Shown piece by piece: positions 1-10,232 of a stretch of 64,000 nucleotides of DNA. A program made the translations under genes and the position numbers. Position 1 is the first letter of the stretch. Every line of letters begins with the position of its first letter. The DNA is from Pirellulaceae bacterium (GTDB lineage Bacteria; Planctomycetota; Planctomycetia; Pirellulales; Pirellulaceae): positions 1,426,001 through 1,490,000 of the forward strand of contig JAHBXS010000001.1 in the NCBI GenBank assembly GCA_019636375.1. The letters are read 5' to 3'. Below the pieces are notes generated by a model. It was not told the DNA's origin. It did not search any database and worked only from the letters and a program-made list of their open reading frames with translations.

Positions 1-1036
1 AAAACACCATCGCATATCGAACCGAGGCCACTGGAAAAATACCGCCTTGGTGGCAGACCAAGATCCCAACAACTCCACCCCAGCCGAAGGCCGTCAAAAT
101 GAGTGCCGACACATTGGGGCCAGGAGTTTTCCTCGTTTTAAGAAACAAAAACGCGATTCCGCTTGGAACTACTAGCCACAATCCAAGCCAACCGGCCCAA
201 ACTAACAATCCCGGCAAATCAGCAGTCACCGACCACGCTTGCCGATGTTCCATCGTCCCTCGAAGTCCGAACAACCACAATGCCGAAAGAAGACTTCCGA
301 CAACGACCGCGGGCCAAGGACTCAGCAATAGCGTCGTGCCGCGATCTGCACTTCGACCTATCAAAAAAAGAACACTTATCGATACTTGGATGAATAACAA
401 CACAAATCCAACCGGATGGATCGCAACCACCATCGTCGTCAACAACAAACCGCCAATCATGTATTTCCATGAGACGGACCACCCCAGTAACGTCCTTTGA
501 ATCCCGGCAACCAACCAAACCGACTGCAGAAAGCCGACAAGCATCAACAAGGCATAAGGTCTGGCCTCGCTCGCGTAAAAGGCGATCGGGCTGACGGCCG
601 CGAATATCCCGCTCGTCGCAAATGCGACAAGCCAATCGCCTGTCCATCTCCCGATAACAAAAGCAGTCGCCAATACGGTCAAAGATATCGAAACCAACGA
701 GATGAACCGCAAGCCGAGCGCCGAATTACCCGCCGACTGGACAACAATCCATTCCAGCCAAAAATACATCGGCGTCTGATTCCAGCGCAGCGACCTGCCG
801 AAGATTTCTCCAAATCGTCCCGATACGAGCCAATCGGTATGCAATTCATCTAACCACAGCGGGTCCGCCGCGGCGAGCAAACACCAGGCCCTTATCAGCA
901 AATACGCAAATATCAGATACGCCAAACCGGCCACCAGAACGAGCCACTTTTCGGCGGGGATTCGCTCTACACCATTGGCCCTTTTCTCATTCGACAATGG
1001 CTGACTTGCGGGCGAAATTTTGGGCAAAAAGGACAT
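1..1036 (-). CDS. GT-C membrane glycosyltransferase (family 39/ArnT-like), C-terminus cut by window edge
   Basis: About 345 codons are visible and the frame runs off the left edge without a stop. The product is a polytopic membrane protein with a hydrophobic segment at residues 31-56 followed by many more. DPLWLDELHTDWL at residues 58-70 is the acidic first extracytoplasmic loop typical of lipid-phosphate-sugar-dependent GT-C enzymes, and FYASEARPY at 153-161 is the second conserved stretch of that family. Such enzymes transfer a sugar from a polyprenyl-phosphate carrier on the outer face of the cytoplasmic membrane. The ATG at 1036 lies inside the end of the upstream CpsD-like gene (50-base overlap), so the two are probably co-transcribed and may be translationally coupled. 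The ATG nearest the neighbour's stop codon is in another frame and leads straight to a stop. The pairing suggests an exopolysaccharide or protein-glycosylation locus continuing to the left. The donor and acceptor cannot be told. Confidence 0.75.
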   Translation of the reverse strand, partial: MSFLPKISPASQPLSNEKRANGVERIPAEKWLVLVAGLAYLIFAYLLIRAWCLLAAADPLWLDELHTDWLVSGRFGEIFGRSLRWNQTPMYFWLEWIVVQSAGNSALGLRFISLVSISLTVLATAFVIGRWTGDWLVAFATSGIFAAVSPIAFYASEARPYALLMLVGFLQSVWLVAGIQRTLLGWSVSWKYMIGGLLLTTMVVAIHPVGFVLLFIQVSISVLFLIGRSADRGTTLLLSPWPAVVVGSLLSALWLFGLRGTMEHRQAWSVTADLPGLLVWAGWLGLWLVVPSGIAFLFLKTRKTPGPNVSALILTAFGWGGVVGILVCHQGGIFPVASVRYAMVF

Positions 1037-2297
1037 TTTCGATTCCGACACCCACCAAATTTGTCTTGATGCGGTAGGTGGCCTCTTCGTCGAGTTCATC
1101 ATACTTGGTCACCACCAGAGCCGAGGTAGCCAAGGAACTGTTCCCACTCAACTCGGAAATTAGTTGTTGCGGCGTGCCGACATCGATCAATACTCTATCA
1201 AAATTTCGGTGAACCGTCGCAACGAGCGATGCCAAATGATCAAAAATAAACGGCTGCCAAATCGTCCGCAGTCTCAAAGGCTGCAAGGCCGCAAAGGCAA
1301 TTCCAGTTGCTGCATCTCGAACACAACCTTGCTCCAAAAAATTCATCTCGCGAGTTACCGTGACCCACGACCGATTTTCGTGCAACCCCAACGCCTTGGT
1401 GACCCCCACCGCGTGAATGTCGGCATCGACGACCAAAACTCGCTCTTCAGCGGCCGCATACCACCGCGCGAGTGCCATTGTGATGGTACTTGACCCACAC
1501 CCTCGGGTCTTGCTCGCGATCACGGTTTCATTGGCGGACCCGGTTGTATGCTCGCGAATCACTTCCGCCAAACGCTGTACCGTGGCGGTCCCCAATAACA
1601 ACATTTTTTCAACAATTTCTGGCCAAACTCCGATTTCAACCTGACGAATGTCAGGAACTTGTTGCGTTCCCGTTTCAATCCGATTTCTTGGAAACGCTCG
1701 TTGCAATAAACCAGTTAGCGGAACTGAGGCGTCTTCCAATTGCGATGTTACCGCTTCAGGTTGGCCAACAGAGCTTTGATTGGTCGCTTGGTCGGCAACT
1801 CGAAAATGTGGAGTGGGTATCCCAGTGAAGGTCAATGGTTCATCGAAATTTGTGACCGCTCGAAAGATTCTCTCGGTATGGTCTGTGTTTACCGCACTTG
1901 CAGGGTAAGGCTTTGGTTCGTTTTTCAAGGAAACTTGTTGGGGCTTCAGATGCAATCCAAATGGATCTTTTCCCGTCGTCTTGCTCTCTTGCATGTTGAC
2001 GGCATTTTCGGCTTTTGGTTTGGCTGAAGAATTTTCAGATACTCGCTTCTCTTGCCCCCCCTGCAATTGACCATGCTCTCTCATCTGCTGGGCCTCGGCG
2101 GCAAGCTGAGCTATCATCTGCCGGCTCAAATGAGTCGCCGCTGGCTGGTCATGCTTTTGGTCGAGCCTCGCGAATTTAAAGTGTGGACTGGCAACCCCTT
2201 CGATCAGTTCTTCCAAACGATCGTCATGCACGTTGGATTGGAAAACCGGAACGGCTGTTTGAGGGCGAGTTTCGAGCGTGTTAATGATCTGGTTCAT
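987..2297 (-). CDS. CpsD/CapB-like P-loop protein with degenerate Walker A
   Basis: 436 residues. The first 220 or so are polar, Gln/Ser/Pro/Glu-rich and probably disordered. The C-terminal 190 resemble the MinD/BY-kinase fold of CpsD-type exopolysaccharide regulators: VLVVDADI (about 288-295) is the Walker A-prime strand and RVLIDVGTP (about 368-376) the Walker B strand. The Walker A position reads SKTRGCGSST, so the lysine of the usual GxGKST is a serine. No tyrosine-rich tail is present; the protein ends KSAIVE. BY-kinases pair with a Wzz-type membrane partner to control polysaccharide chain export. No such partner is seen here, but a GT-C glycosyltransferase follows with a 50-base overlap. 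The longest frame begins with TTG at 2312. I prefer the ATG at 2297 because GAAAGG stands just upstream. Function as an ATPase or kinase is doubtful given the missing lysine. Confidence 0.65.
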   Translation of the reverse strand: MNQIINTLETRPQTAVPVFQSNVHDDRLEELIEGVASPHFKFARLDQKHDQPAATHLSRQMIAQLAAEAQQMREHGQLQGGQEKRVSENSSAKPKAENAVNMQESKTTGKDPFGLHLKPQQVSLKNEPKPYPASAVNTDHTERIFRAVTNFDEPLTFTGIPTPHFRVADQATNQSSVGQPEAVTSQLEDASVPLTGLLQRAFPRNRIETGTQQVPDIRQVEIGVWPEIVEKMLLLGTATVQRLAEVIREHTTGSANETVIASKTRGCGSSTITMALARWYAAAEERVLVVDADIHAVGVTKALGLHENRSWVTVTREMNFLEQGCVRDAATGIAFAALQPLRLRTIWQPFIFDHLASLVATVHRNFDRVLIDVGTPQQLISELSGNSSLATSALVVTKYDELDEEATYRIKTNLVGVGIENVLFAQNFARKSAIVE

Positions 2298-2628
2298 GGG
2301 TGCCTTTCGCAAAAAACTCTGGGCTCGGAAAGAGACTGCGGAGTATCAGCATTGAATCGGCTTCCCAAAAGTCGCCTCTTAAACGGGGACTCGGCAAATC
2401 CCTGCGGTTAGTCAAAGTCAACCAGCATAACCGGCCAAGTTTACCAGAAGGCCCTCAAAACAAGGTTCTGATTTGAAGAAGGGCACCCAAGTTGTTATGC
2501 TATAGGGTTTGTAAACAATCCGGCCAAAACTCTCGTTCAATTGCCTTTGAACACCTTTAAGAGCAACGGTCGAGATGCTGGGCCGATGAACGGTTAGGCA
2601 AGATTTAACTTATTTCAAGGGTATTGCG
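2298..2628. other. Divergent intergenic region upstream of metH
   Basis: 331 bases between the divergently transcribed CpsD-like gene and metH. It must hold both promoters, but I could not assign -35/-10 boxes with confidence. I looked for a cobalamin or SAM riboswitch, a common control of metH, and found neither the B12-box pattern nor a convincing multi-stem leader. An AAGG ribosome-binding site is at 2617-2620 before the TTG start of metH. Confidence 0.4.
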
Positions 2629-5600
2629 TTGACGATCGTACAGCCTTCTTCGCGAACTGAGCTGATTCAAGAACGACTTTCCGACACCATTCTCGTCCTC
2701 GATGGTGCGATGGGAACGATGGTCCAGGCCCTGAAACTCGACGAAATGGGGGTCCGTGGCGAAAGATTCCGCGATCACAACAAAGACCTCGCAAACTTCT
2801 GCGATATTCTCTGCCTGACCCATCCCGAAAAAGTTACGGGAATTCATCTGAAATACCTGGAGTCGGGTGCTGACATCATCGAGACCAACACATTCGGCGC
2901 CAGCCTTGTCGGTATGGAAGAATTCTCGCTTGACCCCTCCTTGGTTCGCGAGATTAATTTTGCCGCTGTCGAGTGCGCTCGACGAGCCATTGAGGAGATC
3001 GAATCTCGCATCCCCGGCCGTCCCCGTTTTATTGCCGGGTCAATTGGCCCTACGACCAAACAGACGGCGATTAGCACCAAGGTCGAAGACGCCTCCTATC
3101 GGAATACTTCCTTCGCCGAAATGGAAGGCTCTTATTACGAACAAGTCAAGTCGCTATGCGAAGCGGGAGTCGATCTTCTCTTGCCAGAAACGGTCATCGA
3201 TACTTTGAACCTGAAGGCTTGCTTGTTCGCCATTGCTCGTTACTTCCAAGACTCCGGCAAACAAATTCCCGTGATGGTCTCGGCAACCTTTGATCGCTCA
3301 GGAGGAACGTTTGTTTCTGGGCAATCGGTCGAAGCCTTTTGGAATGCCGTCTCGCATTTCCCCATGCTCAGCGTCGGGATCAACTGCGCTCTTGGCCCGG
3401 AATTGATGCGTCCCTTCGTTGAGGAACTTTCCAAAATCGCACCCGTTAACATTAGTTGCCATCCCAACGCCGGACTCCCCAATGAAATGGGGGTCTACGA
3501 CATGACCCCGGCGGCGATGGCCGACCATCTCGCTGAATTTGTCGAAAACGGTTGGGTTAATATCATTGGCGGTTGCTGCGGAACAACTCCCGATCATATT
3601 CGTGCGATCAACGACCGCATCAATCTCCGCAATTCTCGAGGTCGTGTCGCGGTCCCTCCGCTCACACGACTCAGCGGCACACAACCTCTCACCCTCCGCC
3701 CCGATGCAAACTTTTTGATGATCGGTGAACGAACTAACGTGACCGGCTCCAAAGCCTTCGCCCGCCTCATCCGCGAAGACAAATTCGAAGAGGCCGTCGA
3801 GGTCGCTCGTCAGCAAGTCGCCGGAGGAGCCGCCGTCATCGACATCAACATGGACGACGCCCTCCTCGACGGTGAAGAAGCCATGACCAAGTTCCTCCGC
3901 TTAATCGCCGGGGAAACCGACATCGCTAGTGTCCCAGTGATGATCGATAGCAGCAAATGGACGGTGATTGAGGCCGGATTGCAAAACACTCAAGGCAAGT
4001 CAATCGTCAATTCGATCAGCCTCAAAGATGGCGAACAAGAATTCCTCCACCGCGCTCGACTCGTTCGCCAATACGGTGCTGCGGCTGTTGTGATGGCGTT
4101 CGACGAAGAAGGCCAGGCGGTCGAAATCGACGACAAAGTCCGCATTTGCAAACGAGCCTATGATCTGCTCGTCGATGTCGTGGGCTTTGATCCTCAAGAC
4201 ATTATCTTCGACCCCAATATTCTTACCGTTGCCACCGGTATCGAAGAGCACAACCGCTACGCCATTAACTTCATCGAGGCCACTCGGCAAATCAAAGAGG
4301 TCTGCCCCGGAGCCAAGATCAGCGGCGGCGTCAGTAATATTTCCTTCAGCTTCCGAGGAAACGATCTCGTTCGCGAAGCGATGCACTCGGCGTTTCTCTT
4401 CCATGCCATCAAGGCCGGAATGGATATGGGGATTGTCAACGCCGGACAACTCGCCATCTACGAAGAAATTCCCGCTGAGCTTCTCGAACTGGTTGAAGAC
4501 GTCCTCTTCGACCGCCGACCCGACGCGACCGACCGCCTCATCAACTACGCGGAACAGATCAAAGGCTCCGGCGGCAAGAAGAAAACCGAAGACCTCGCTT
4601 GGCGTGAAACCACGGTGCAAAAACGAATCGAATACGCCCTGATTAAAGGGATCGACCGCTTCATCGAGACCGACGTGGAGGAAGCTCGCCAACATTACGA
4701 CCGCTGCCTGCAAATCATCGAAGGCCCCATGATGGACGGCATGTCCGTGGTCGGTGATCTCTTCGGAGCGGGGAAAATGTTCCTCCCCCAAGTCGTCAAA
4801 AGTGCCCGCGTGATGAAAAAAGCGGTCGCCTATTTACTCCCCTTCATGGAGGAAGAAAAAGCTCAGGCTGGAATCACGAGCCAATCCTTCCGAGGCAAAA
4901 TCCTTTTGGCAACCGTCAAAGGGGACGTCCATGATATCGGGAAAAATATTGTCGGCGTTGTCCTCGGCTGCAACAATTACCAAATCATCGACCTAGGCGT
5001 GATGGTCTCCGCCGAAAAAATTCTTGAAACTGCGGTGAAAGAAGGTGTCGATATCATCGGACTCTCAGGGTTGATCACCCCCAGCCTGGATGAAATGGTT
5101 TACGTCGCCAAAGAAATGAATCGCCGAGGCATGAATCTCCCCTTATTGATCGGTGGAGCGACGACAAGTGACAAACATACGGCCGTGAAAATCGCGCCTG
5201 TGTATCAACACCCCGTGGTTCATGTACTCGATGCCTCTCGTAGTGTCGGGGTCGTCGATCGCTTGATGAGTCCTGACTTGCGACCACAACTTTTGACCGA
5301 AAATCGTGAACTCCAGGCTCGATTGGTCGAAAGCTACGAAGCTCGACAATTGTCGCTGATCCCCTACCAAGAGGCCCTCGAAAAACGATTCACTTGTGAT
5401 TGGAGCACAGTCGATATCCCTAAACCAAGATTTACCGGACGACGAATCATCACAGAGCTGCCGCTGGAAAAACTGATTCGCTTCATCGACTGGTCACCAT
5501 TTTTTATGTCGTGGGACCTGCACGGCAAATACCCACAAATCCTTGATGACGAAGTGGTCGGGAAACAGGCCCGCGAATTATTCAACGACGCACAAACCGT

Positions 5601-6321
5601 CCTCCGCGATTTGGTTTCCAACAAACGCATCACCGCTCATGGCGTCTACGGCTTCTGGCCTGCGGCCAGCGAAAACGACGACATTGTCGTTTATTCCGAC
5701 GAGTCGCGGACCACCGAACTTTGCCGCTTGTTTATGTTGCGACAACAATGGCAACGCCAAGGCCAAACCATGTTCCGCTCGCTCGCCGACTTTATCGCTC
5801 CCCGTTCGGTGGACCGCAAAGACTACATTGGGGCCTTTGCGGTCTCGGCTGGTTTTGGAGCCGACGAACTCGCGGCGCAATACGAAACCCAAAATGACGA
5901 CTACACATCGATCATGATCAAGGCCCTGGCGGATCGTTTGGCCGAAGCTTTCGCCGAATACTTGCATCATCAAGCCCGCCTCGATTGTGGGTTCGGCCGC
6001 GAGGAAAACCTTTCGCGCGAGCAACTTCTCAAAGAAGAGTACCGTGGTATCCGCCCCGCCGTGGGCTATCCTGCCTGCCCCGACCACTCGGAAAAAACGA
6101 ATCTCTGGAATCTCCTCGATCCGCTCGGCACGGTAGGTATTTCCCTGACAGAGTCTTACGCGATGTGGCCGGGTGCCAGTGTCAGCGGCTGGTATTTCTC
6201 GCACCCCGACAGTCGCTACTTCTCGATCCCCAAGATCGGTCGCGATCAATTAGAAGACTATGCCAAACGCAAAGGCCAACCGCTAGATGTGGTCGAACGC
6301 TGGTTGTCTCCGGTGTTGTAA
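2629..6321 (+). CDS. metH: Cobalamin-dependent methionine synthase
   Basis: 1230 residues, close to the 1227 of E. coli MetH. It transfers the methyl group of 5-methyltetrahydrofolate to homocysteine through methylcobalamin, in the cytoplasm. All four modules are present. The homocysteine domain (about 10-335) has zinc cysteines C253, C316 and C317. The pterin-binding domain spans about 360-620. The cap and B12 domains (about 650-890) carry the cobalt-ligand motif DVHDIG at 766-771. The reactivation domain (about 910-1230) has the AdoMet-binding [15 protein letters not shown]. It starts with TTG at 2629, with AAGG eight bases upstream; no earlier in-frame start exists, and the first internal ATG would remove part of the homocysteine-domain N-terminus. 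It is a single-gene unit on the plus strand. The intact reactivation domain implies a flavodoxin-type reductase encoded elsewhere. Confidence 0.97.
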   Translation: MTIVQPSSRTELIQERLSDTILVLDGAMGTMVQALKLDEMGVRGERFRDHNKDLANFCDILCLTHPEKVTGIHLKYLESGADIIETNTFGASLVGMEEFSLDPSLVREINFAAVECARRAIEEIESRIPGRPRFIAGSIGPTTKQTAISTKVEDASYRNTSFAEMEGSYYEQVKSLCEAGVDLLLPETVIDTLNLKACLFAIARYFQDSGKQIPVMVSATFDRSGGTFVSGQSVEAFWNAVSHFPMLSVGINCALGPELMRPFVEELSKIAPVNISCHPNAGLPNEMGVYDMTPAAMADHLAEFVENGWVNIIGGCCGTTPDHIRAINDRINLRNSRGRVAVPPLTRLSGTQPLTLRPDANFLMIGERTNVTGSKAFARLIREDKFEEAVEVARQQVAGGAAVIDINMDDALLDGEEAMTKFLRLIAGETDIASVPVMIDSSKWTVIEAGLQNTQGKSIVNSISLKDGEQEFLHRARLVRQYGAAAVVMAFDEEGQAVEIDDKVRICKRAYDLLVDVVGFDPQDIIFDPNILTVATGIEEHNRYAINFIEATRQIKEVCPGAKISGGVSNISFSFRGNDLVREAMHSAFLFHAIKAGMDMGIVNAGQLAIYEEIPAELLELVEDVLFDRRPDATDRLINYAEQIKGSGGKKKTEDLAWRETTVQKRIEYALIKGIDRFIETDVEEARQHYDRCLQIIEGPMMDGMSVVGDLFGAGKMFLPQVVKSARVMKKAVAYLLPFMEEEKAQAGITSQSFRGKILLATVKGDVHDIGKNIVGVVLGCNNYQIIDLGVMVSAEKILETAVKEGVDIIGLSGLITPSLDEMVYVAKEMNRRGMNLPLLIGGATTSDKHTAVKIAPVYQHPVVHVLDASRSVGVVDRLMSPDLRPQLLTENRELQARLVESYEARQLSLIPYQEALEKRFTCDWSTVDIPKPRFTGRRIITELPLEKLIRFIDWSPFFMSWDLHGKYPQILDDEVVGKQARELFNDAQTVLRDLVSNKRITAHGVYGFWPAASENDDIVVYSDESRTTELCRLFMLRQQWQRQGQTMFRSLADFIAPRSVDRKDYIGAFAVSAGFGADELAAQYETQNDDYTSIMIKALADRLAEAFAEYLHHQARLDCGFGREENLSREQLLKEEYRGIRPAVGYPACPDHSEKTNLWNLLDPLGTVGISLTESYAMWPGASVSGWYFSHPDSRYFSIPKIGRDQLEDYAKRKGQPLDVVERWLSPVL

Positions 6322-6699
6322 TCAGTCGTTGACATTGATCCGTATGTGCTTCCGACCGTAGAATCCATCGTGTCTTGCGATTCCAACGTCGTTACCATGC
6401 GGGCAAAAAAATTCTGAACCTTTTCCGAGAAAGTACGTCTTAAACTACAAACTCCACTCAGCGGCCATTTTCTACCCCAACTACGGGGCGCCGCAACACA
6501 GACTTTTCGCATTAACACCCCCTTTCTCGGCAAGATGATCCCTCATTTCTAGTGGGAAAATTCGCGAGATTGAGCCACATCTTGAACGATTGACGTTTCT
6601 GGCATACCGCTACTGCAACCAAGCTCGGTGTTGGTTTAAAGAGAACCATCGCTTGATCTGTGACTAGGAACCCATGACTTTTAAAGGTACACTAAATCC
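6322..6699. other. Intergenic region between metH and rnr
   Basis: 378 bases without a supported gene. Short open frames on either strand lack ribosome-binding sites and family resemblance. No hairpin-plus-T-run terminator is obvious after metH. AAAGG at 6683-6687 is the likely ribosome-binding site of the next gene, though its spacing of about 12 bases is long. Confidence 0.4.
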
Positions 6700-9315
6700 A
6701 TGAATTCAGAACAACTATTCCCCGCTGACGATGATCTTTCCGACGAGCAATACGCGAAAATTCGCGAGGAAAAAAAGGCTCGCCGCCAACTCCTCGAACC
6801 CAAGATCATCGCCCTCGTCAATGATCCCAGCTACAAACCGTGCAAACCACGCCAAATCGCCGAACGCTTGGGTCTCGGCGACGATCAAAATTCTGACGTT
6901 CGACGGACGGTCAAGAAGCTTATTAAGGAAGGCCGCCTCAAGTTCGGTCCTAAACATCGAGTTCACCCAGTTAAAACTCAATCTGAAGTCGCCAACTCTT
7001 CAACGCCAAGTTCGAATTTTGACGACAAGCCTATTGCCAAAGTTAAACTTAAGCGCAACGAGGTGATCGGCGTCTATCGCAAGACCAGTCGGGCCTTCGG
7101 GTTCGTAACCCCCTCTGATTATTTCGGTGGTGACCGTGCCCAAGACATTTTCATCCCACCCCGCAAGGAACTCGATGCCTCCGACGGCGATACCGTGCGA
7201 GTCCGCGTCAATCGCGAACGGCGAACTGATCGCTCTAACGGACGAGTTCTCGAAGTCCTCAAACGAAGCACCCACACGTTCGTCGGCACTTACTCCGAAC
7301 GGGGCGTCCAAGGGATCGTCACCGTCGACGGTGAACAGTTTGATTCGCCAATCTGGGTTGGGGATGCCAAGGCCAAGAATTGTCGCCCCGGCGATAAAGT
7401 CATCATCGATATGGTTCACTTCCCCACGCCGCACCAAGCGGGTGAGGCGGTCATCGTCGAGGTACTCGGCCCACGCGGCACGCCAGGTGTTGATACACAA
7501 ACCATCATCGCCGAGTTCGGACTCCCTGGCGAATTTCCCCGAGCGGCCATGCAGGAGGCACATCGCCAAGCAGAATTGTTCGACGACGAAGATTTCTCCG
7601 GTCGAACGGACTTCACCAAAAAAACCATCGTCACCATCGACCCTAAAACCGCTCGCGATTTTGATGACGCGATCTCCCTTGAACGTCTCGACAACGGAAA
7701 CTGGGAACTCGGCGTCCATATCGCCGACGTGGCCCATTTTGTTCAACCAGGTACGGCCCTCGACGACGAAGCCTACCAGCGCGGGAACAGCATCTACCTT
7801 CCCGACAAAGTCATCCCGATGCTCCCCGAAATCATCTCCAACAACCTCGCCAGCCTCCAACCTCGCCGCAACCGTTACACAATGAGTGTGCTGATGGAGG
7901 TGACGCCCGAGGGTGAAGTCCGCCACACCGAATGGCATCGCGGGGTCATCAAAAGCCAATACCGCTTCACTTACGAAGAAATCGACGACTATCTCGCCGA
8001 CGACCAACCCTGGCGCGAACGCCTCACCACCGGAGTCTTCGAACTCGTGCGCAATATGCACTCGCTCGCGATGCCAATGCGAAAACGACGGATGCGTCGT
8101 GGCTCAATCGATTTGATTCTCCCCGAGGTCTCCATCGATCTCGACGATGATGGTCGAGTTGCCGGAGCGCATGTTGAAGAATACACAGAAAGCCATCAGG
8201 TCATTGAGGAATTCATGTTGGCCGCCAACGAAGCGGTCGCACAAAAACTTAATGATCTAGAACTTTTTTACATGCGGCGGATTCATGAGTCCCCCTCCGA
8301 AAAGAAACTTCGCGATCTCACTGAATTCGTCCGGCATTTGGGAATCTCCTGCGAAAGCCTAGAAAGCCGATTCGAGATCAAACGGATCGTGGCCCTTTCC
8401 GCCGATATGCCCGAACGAGCGGCGATACATTTTGCGGTTCTCCGCAGTATGCAAAAAGCGATCTACAGTCCCAAGGAAGTCGGCCACTACGCCCTGGCCA
8501 GTAAAAACTACTGCCACTTCACCTCCCCCATTCGTCGCTATCCCGACCTGATCATCCACCGCATGGTGGCTGACTTAATCAACGGCAAAAAACCGAAATC
8601 CAATTTCGAGCAACTCGAAAAATGGGGCCAGCATTGCAGCGCCAACGAACAACGAGCCGAACAAGCAGAACGGGAACTCATCAAACTGAAACTCCTCAAC
8701 TTCTTGGCCGACCGTATCGGCAGCAAACTTCCAGGAGTCATCACAGGCGTCGAGGCATTTGGAGTCTTCGTGCAAGGGACCGAACTCCCCGCCGAGGGCC
8801 TCCTCCCCTTGGAACTTCTCCCTCCCGACAACTACTGGTTCGACCAAGCCTCGCGGACCCTTTCCGGACGCCGCGCTGGCAACGAATTCCGTTTAGGTGA
8901 TCGAGTGACGGTCGTCGTCCACCGCGTTGACCCCGACCGCAGGCAACTCAATTTCGCCTTGGCCACCGATTCGCGAACCGACCGAAGGTCCCGCAGCAAA
9001 TCAACATCGAGCACGTCAAATCGATCAACAGGGCAGGGGAGTCGCTCCGAAAAAAGACCGACCAGACGAAATGCTGAGGATTCTCAATTCGACCATTCCT
9101 CGACTTCCAGGAAAAAACGCCAGAACTCGGAATCGGCATACGATACTCCACGAAAATTAAAACGACGCAGCACCGAACAATCAACCGCTCGAAAGTCGAC
9201 CAAGAACGCTTCAAAATCGTTGAGTTCTAAATCGAAAAAGCCGTCATCAAAAAAATCTGGGCCGCCGAAGACTGGGACAAAAAAGCCGAACAACAAACGG
9301 CCCAAGAGAAGGTAA
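6700..9315 (+). CDS. rnr: Ribonuclease R (RNB-family 3'-5' exoribonuclease)
   Basis: 871 residues. A processive, hydrolytic 3'-5' exoribonuclease that degrades structured RNA. In order: an N-terminal winged-helix region (about 20-80, with KPRQIAERLG), cold-shock OB folds (about 115-270, with AFGFVTP), the RNB catalytic domain (about 300-640) and an S1 domain (about 675-765). The catalytic magnesium ligands are D314, D320, D322 and D323 in DPKTARDFDDAIS, matching D272/D278/D280/D281 of E. coli RNase R. Residues 765-871 are a Ser/Thr/Lys/Arg-rich low-complexity tail, as in many RNase R proteins, probably for RNA or ribosome contact. The ATG at 6700 is used; an earlier ATG at 6674 is out of frame. 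The next gene on the same strand is dapB, 97 bases on. Confidence 0.96.
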   Translation: MNSEQLFPADDDLSDEQYAKIREEKKARRQLLEPKIIALVNDPSYKPCKPRQIAERLGLGDDQNSDVRRTVKKLIKEGRLKFGPKHRVHPVKTQSEVANSSTPSSNFDDKPIAKVKLKRNEVIGVYRKTSRAFGFVTPSDYFGGDRAQDIFIPPRKELDASDGDTVRVRVNRERRTDRSNGRVLEVLKRSTHTFVGTYSERGVQGIVTVDGEQFDSPIWVGDAKAKNCRPGDKVIIDMVHFPTPHQAGEAVIVEVLGPRGTPGVDTQTIIAEFGLPGEFPRAAMQEAHRQAELFDDEDFSGRTDFTKKTIVTIDPKTARDFDDAISLERLDNGNWELGVHIADVAHFVQPGTALDDEAYQRGNSIYLPDKVIPMLPEIISNNLASLQPRRNRYTMSVLMEVTPEGEVRHTEWHRGVIKSQYRFTYEEIDDYLADDQPWRERLTTGVFELVRNMHSLAMPMRKRRMRRGSIDLILPEVSIDLDDDGRVAGAHVEEYTESHQVIEEFMLAANEAVAQKLNDLELFYMRRIHESPSEKKLRDLTEFVRHLGISCESLESRFEIKRIVALSADMPERAAIHFAVLRSMQKAIYSPKEVGHYALASKNYCHFTSPIRRYPDLIIHRMVADLINGKKPKSNFEQLEKWGQHCSANEQRAEQAERELIKLKLLNFLADRIGSKLPGVITGVEAFGVFVQGTELPAEGLLPLELLPPDNYWFDQASRTLSGRRAGNEFRLGDRVTVVVHRVDPDRRQLNFALATDSRTDRRSRSKSTSSTSNRSTGQGSRSEKRPTRRNAEDSQFDHSSTSRKKRQNSESAYDTPRKLKRRSTEQSTARKSTKNASKSLSSKSKKPSSKKSGPPKTGTKKPNNKRPKRR

Positions 9316-9412
9316 GCTCGCATGTTGGCAGCCACCTGAATGTTTTTACATGCCTAGCTGAAGTCGTTTAGTTTACTCATAAAATTTGTTGTCCTCTAAT
9401 GGAGTTTTAAAT

Positions 9413-10204
9413 ATGTTAAACGTCGCTATCAACGGAGCATCAGGACGCATGGGTCGGCGATTGATCGCACTTGGAAACGCCGATCCCCAACTCAATCTCG
9501 TCTCCGCAACCTCGTCGGTCGGTTCCGAGTACCTAGGTGCAGACGCTGGAGAACTCGCGGGTATCGGGCAGATCGGTCTTAAGATCACCGGAGAAATCGT
9601 CGGCAATCCCCAAGTCGTCATCGATTTCTCCTCCGTCGCCGGAGCCCAAGCGGCATTGGACTACTGCCAAACCCATCAAGTCGGCCTTGTGGTCGCCTCG
9701 ACGGGACTGAGCCCCGATTTGCAATCCAAAGTCGAAGCGGCCTCGCGAAAAATTCCGATCTGCATGGCACCCAATATGAGCCTGGCAGTCAACCTCACGA
9801 TGAAACTTTCAGAAATCGCCGCCAAAGCCCTCGCTGCAAATTCCAACGAGGTAGATGTAGAGATCATCGAACGCCACCATCGCTTCAAGGCCGACGCGCC
9901 CAGCGGAACTGCATTACGCTTTGGCGAAGTCATTGCCGAAACGATGGGCAAAACTCAACATCAACACGGCAGACGCGGCGACACAGGCCGTCGCCCCCCG
10001 CAACAAATCGGCTACCACGCCGTCCGCGTCGGCGACGATCCAGGTCAACATACGATTATCTTCGGAATGCTCGGCGAACTACTGGAGCTCCGCGTCGCTG
10101 CCAGCAACCGCGACTGTTACGCCCTCGGAGCCTTCGCCGCCGCCAAATTCCTGGAACACAAAACCCACGGCCTCTTTTCCATGCAAGACGTCCTGGGATT
10201 GTAA
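9413..10204 (+). CDS. dapB: 4-hydroxy-tetrahydrodipicolinate reductase
   Basis: 263 residues. It reduces the DapA product with NAD(P)H in the diaminopimelate/lysine pathway, supplying peptidoglycan and lysine precursors. The N-terminal Rossmann fold begins with the dinucleotide-binding NGASGRMGRRL. The catalytic signature ERHHRFKADAPSGTA, with the active-site histidine and lysine, lies around residues 150-165, and the protein ends in the family's FSMQDVLGL. The ATG at 9413 is preceded by GGAG eight bases upstream. An in-frame TTG at 9386 would add nine residues with no better signal. The gene converges on the propeller gene to its right, separated by only 28 bases. Confidence 0.96.
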   Translation: MLNVAINGASGRMGRRLIALGNADPQLNLVSATSSVGSEYLGADAGELAGIGQIGLKITGEIVGNPQVVIDFSSVAGAQAALDYCQTHQVGLVVASTGLSPDLQSKVEAASRKIPICMAPNMSLAVNLTMKLSEIAAKALAANSNEVDVEIIERHHRFKADAPSGTALRFGEVIAETMGKTQHQHGRRGDTGRRPPQQIGYHAVRVGDDPGQHTIIFGMLGELLELRVAASNRDCYALGAFAAAKFLEHKTHGLFSMQDVLGL

Positions 10205-10232
10205 ACGGAACTCTCCTCGCTCGTCATATCGA

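Noticed and set aside
2298-2628. Cobalamin or SAM riboswitch ahead of metH
   Set aside because: No B12 box or SAM-I core was recognised on the plus strand.
4000-6249. Long antisense frames opposite metH (263 and 223 codons)
   Set aside because: The sense strand encodes an unbroken, conserved MetH; the antisense products are Asp/Val/Gly-rich shadows.
7000-8061. 353-codon open frame antisense to rnr
   Set aside because: It mirrors the strongly conserved RNB coding sequence, has no ribosome-binding site and shows no family resemblance; long antisense frames are expected from this codon usage.
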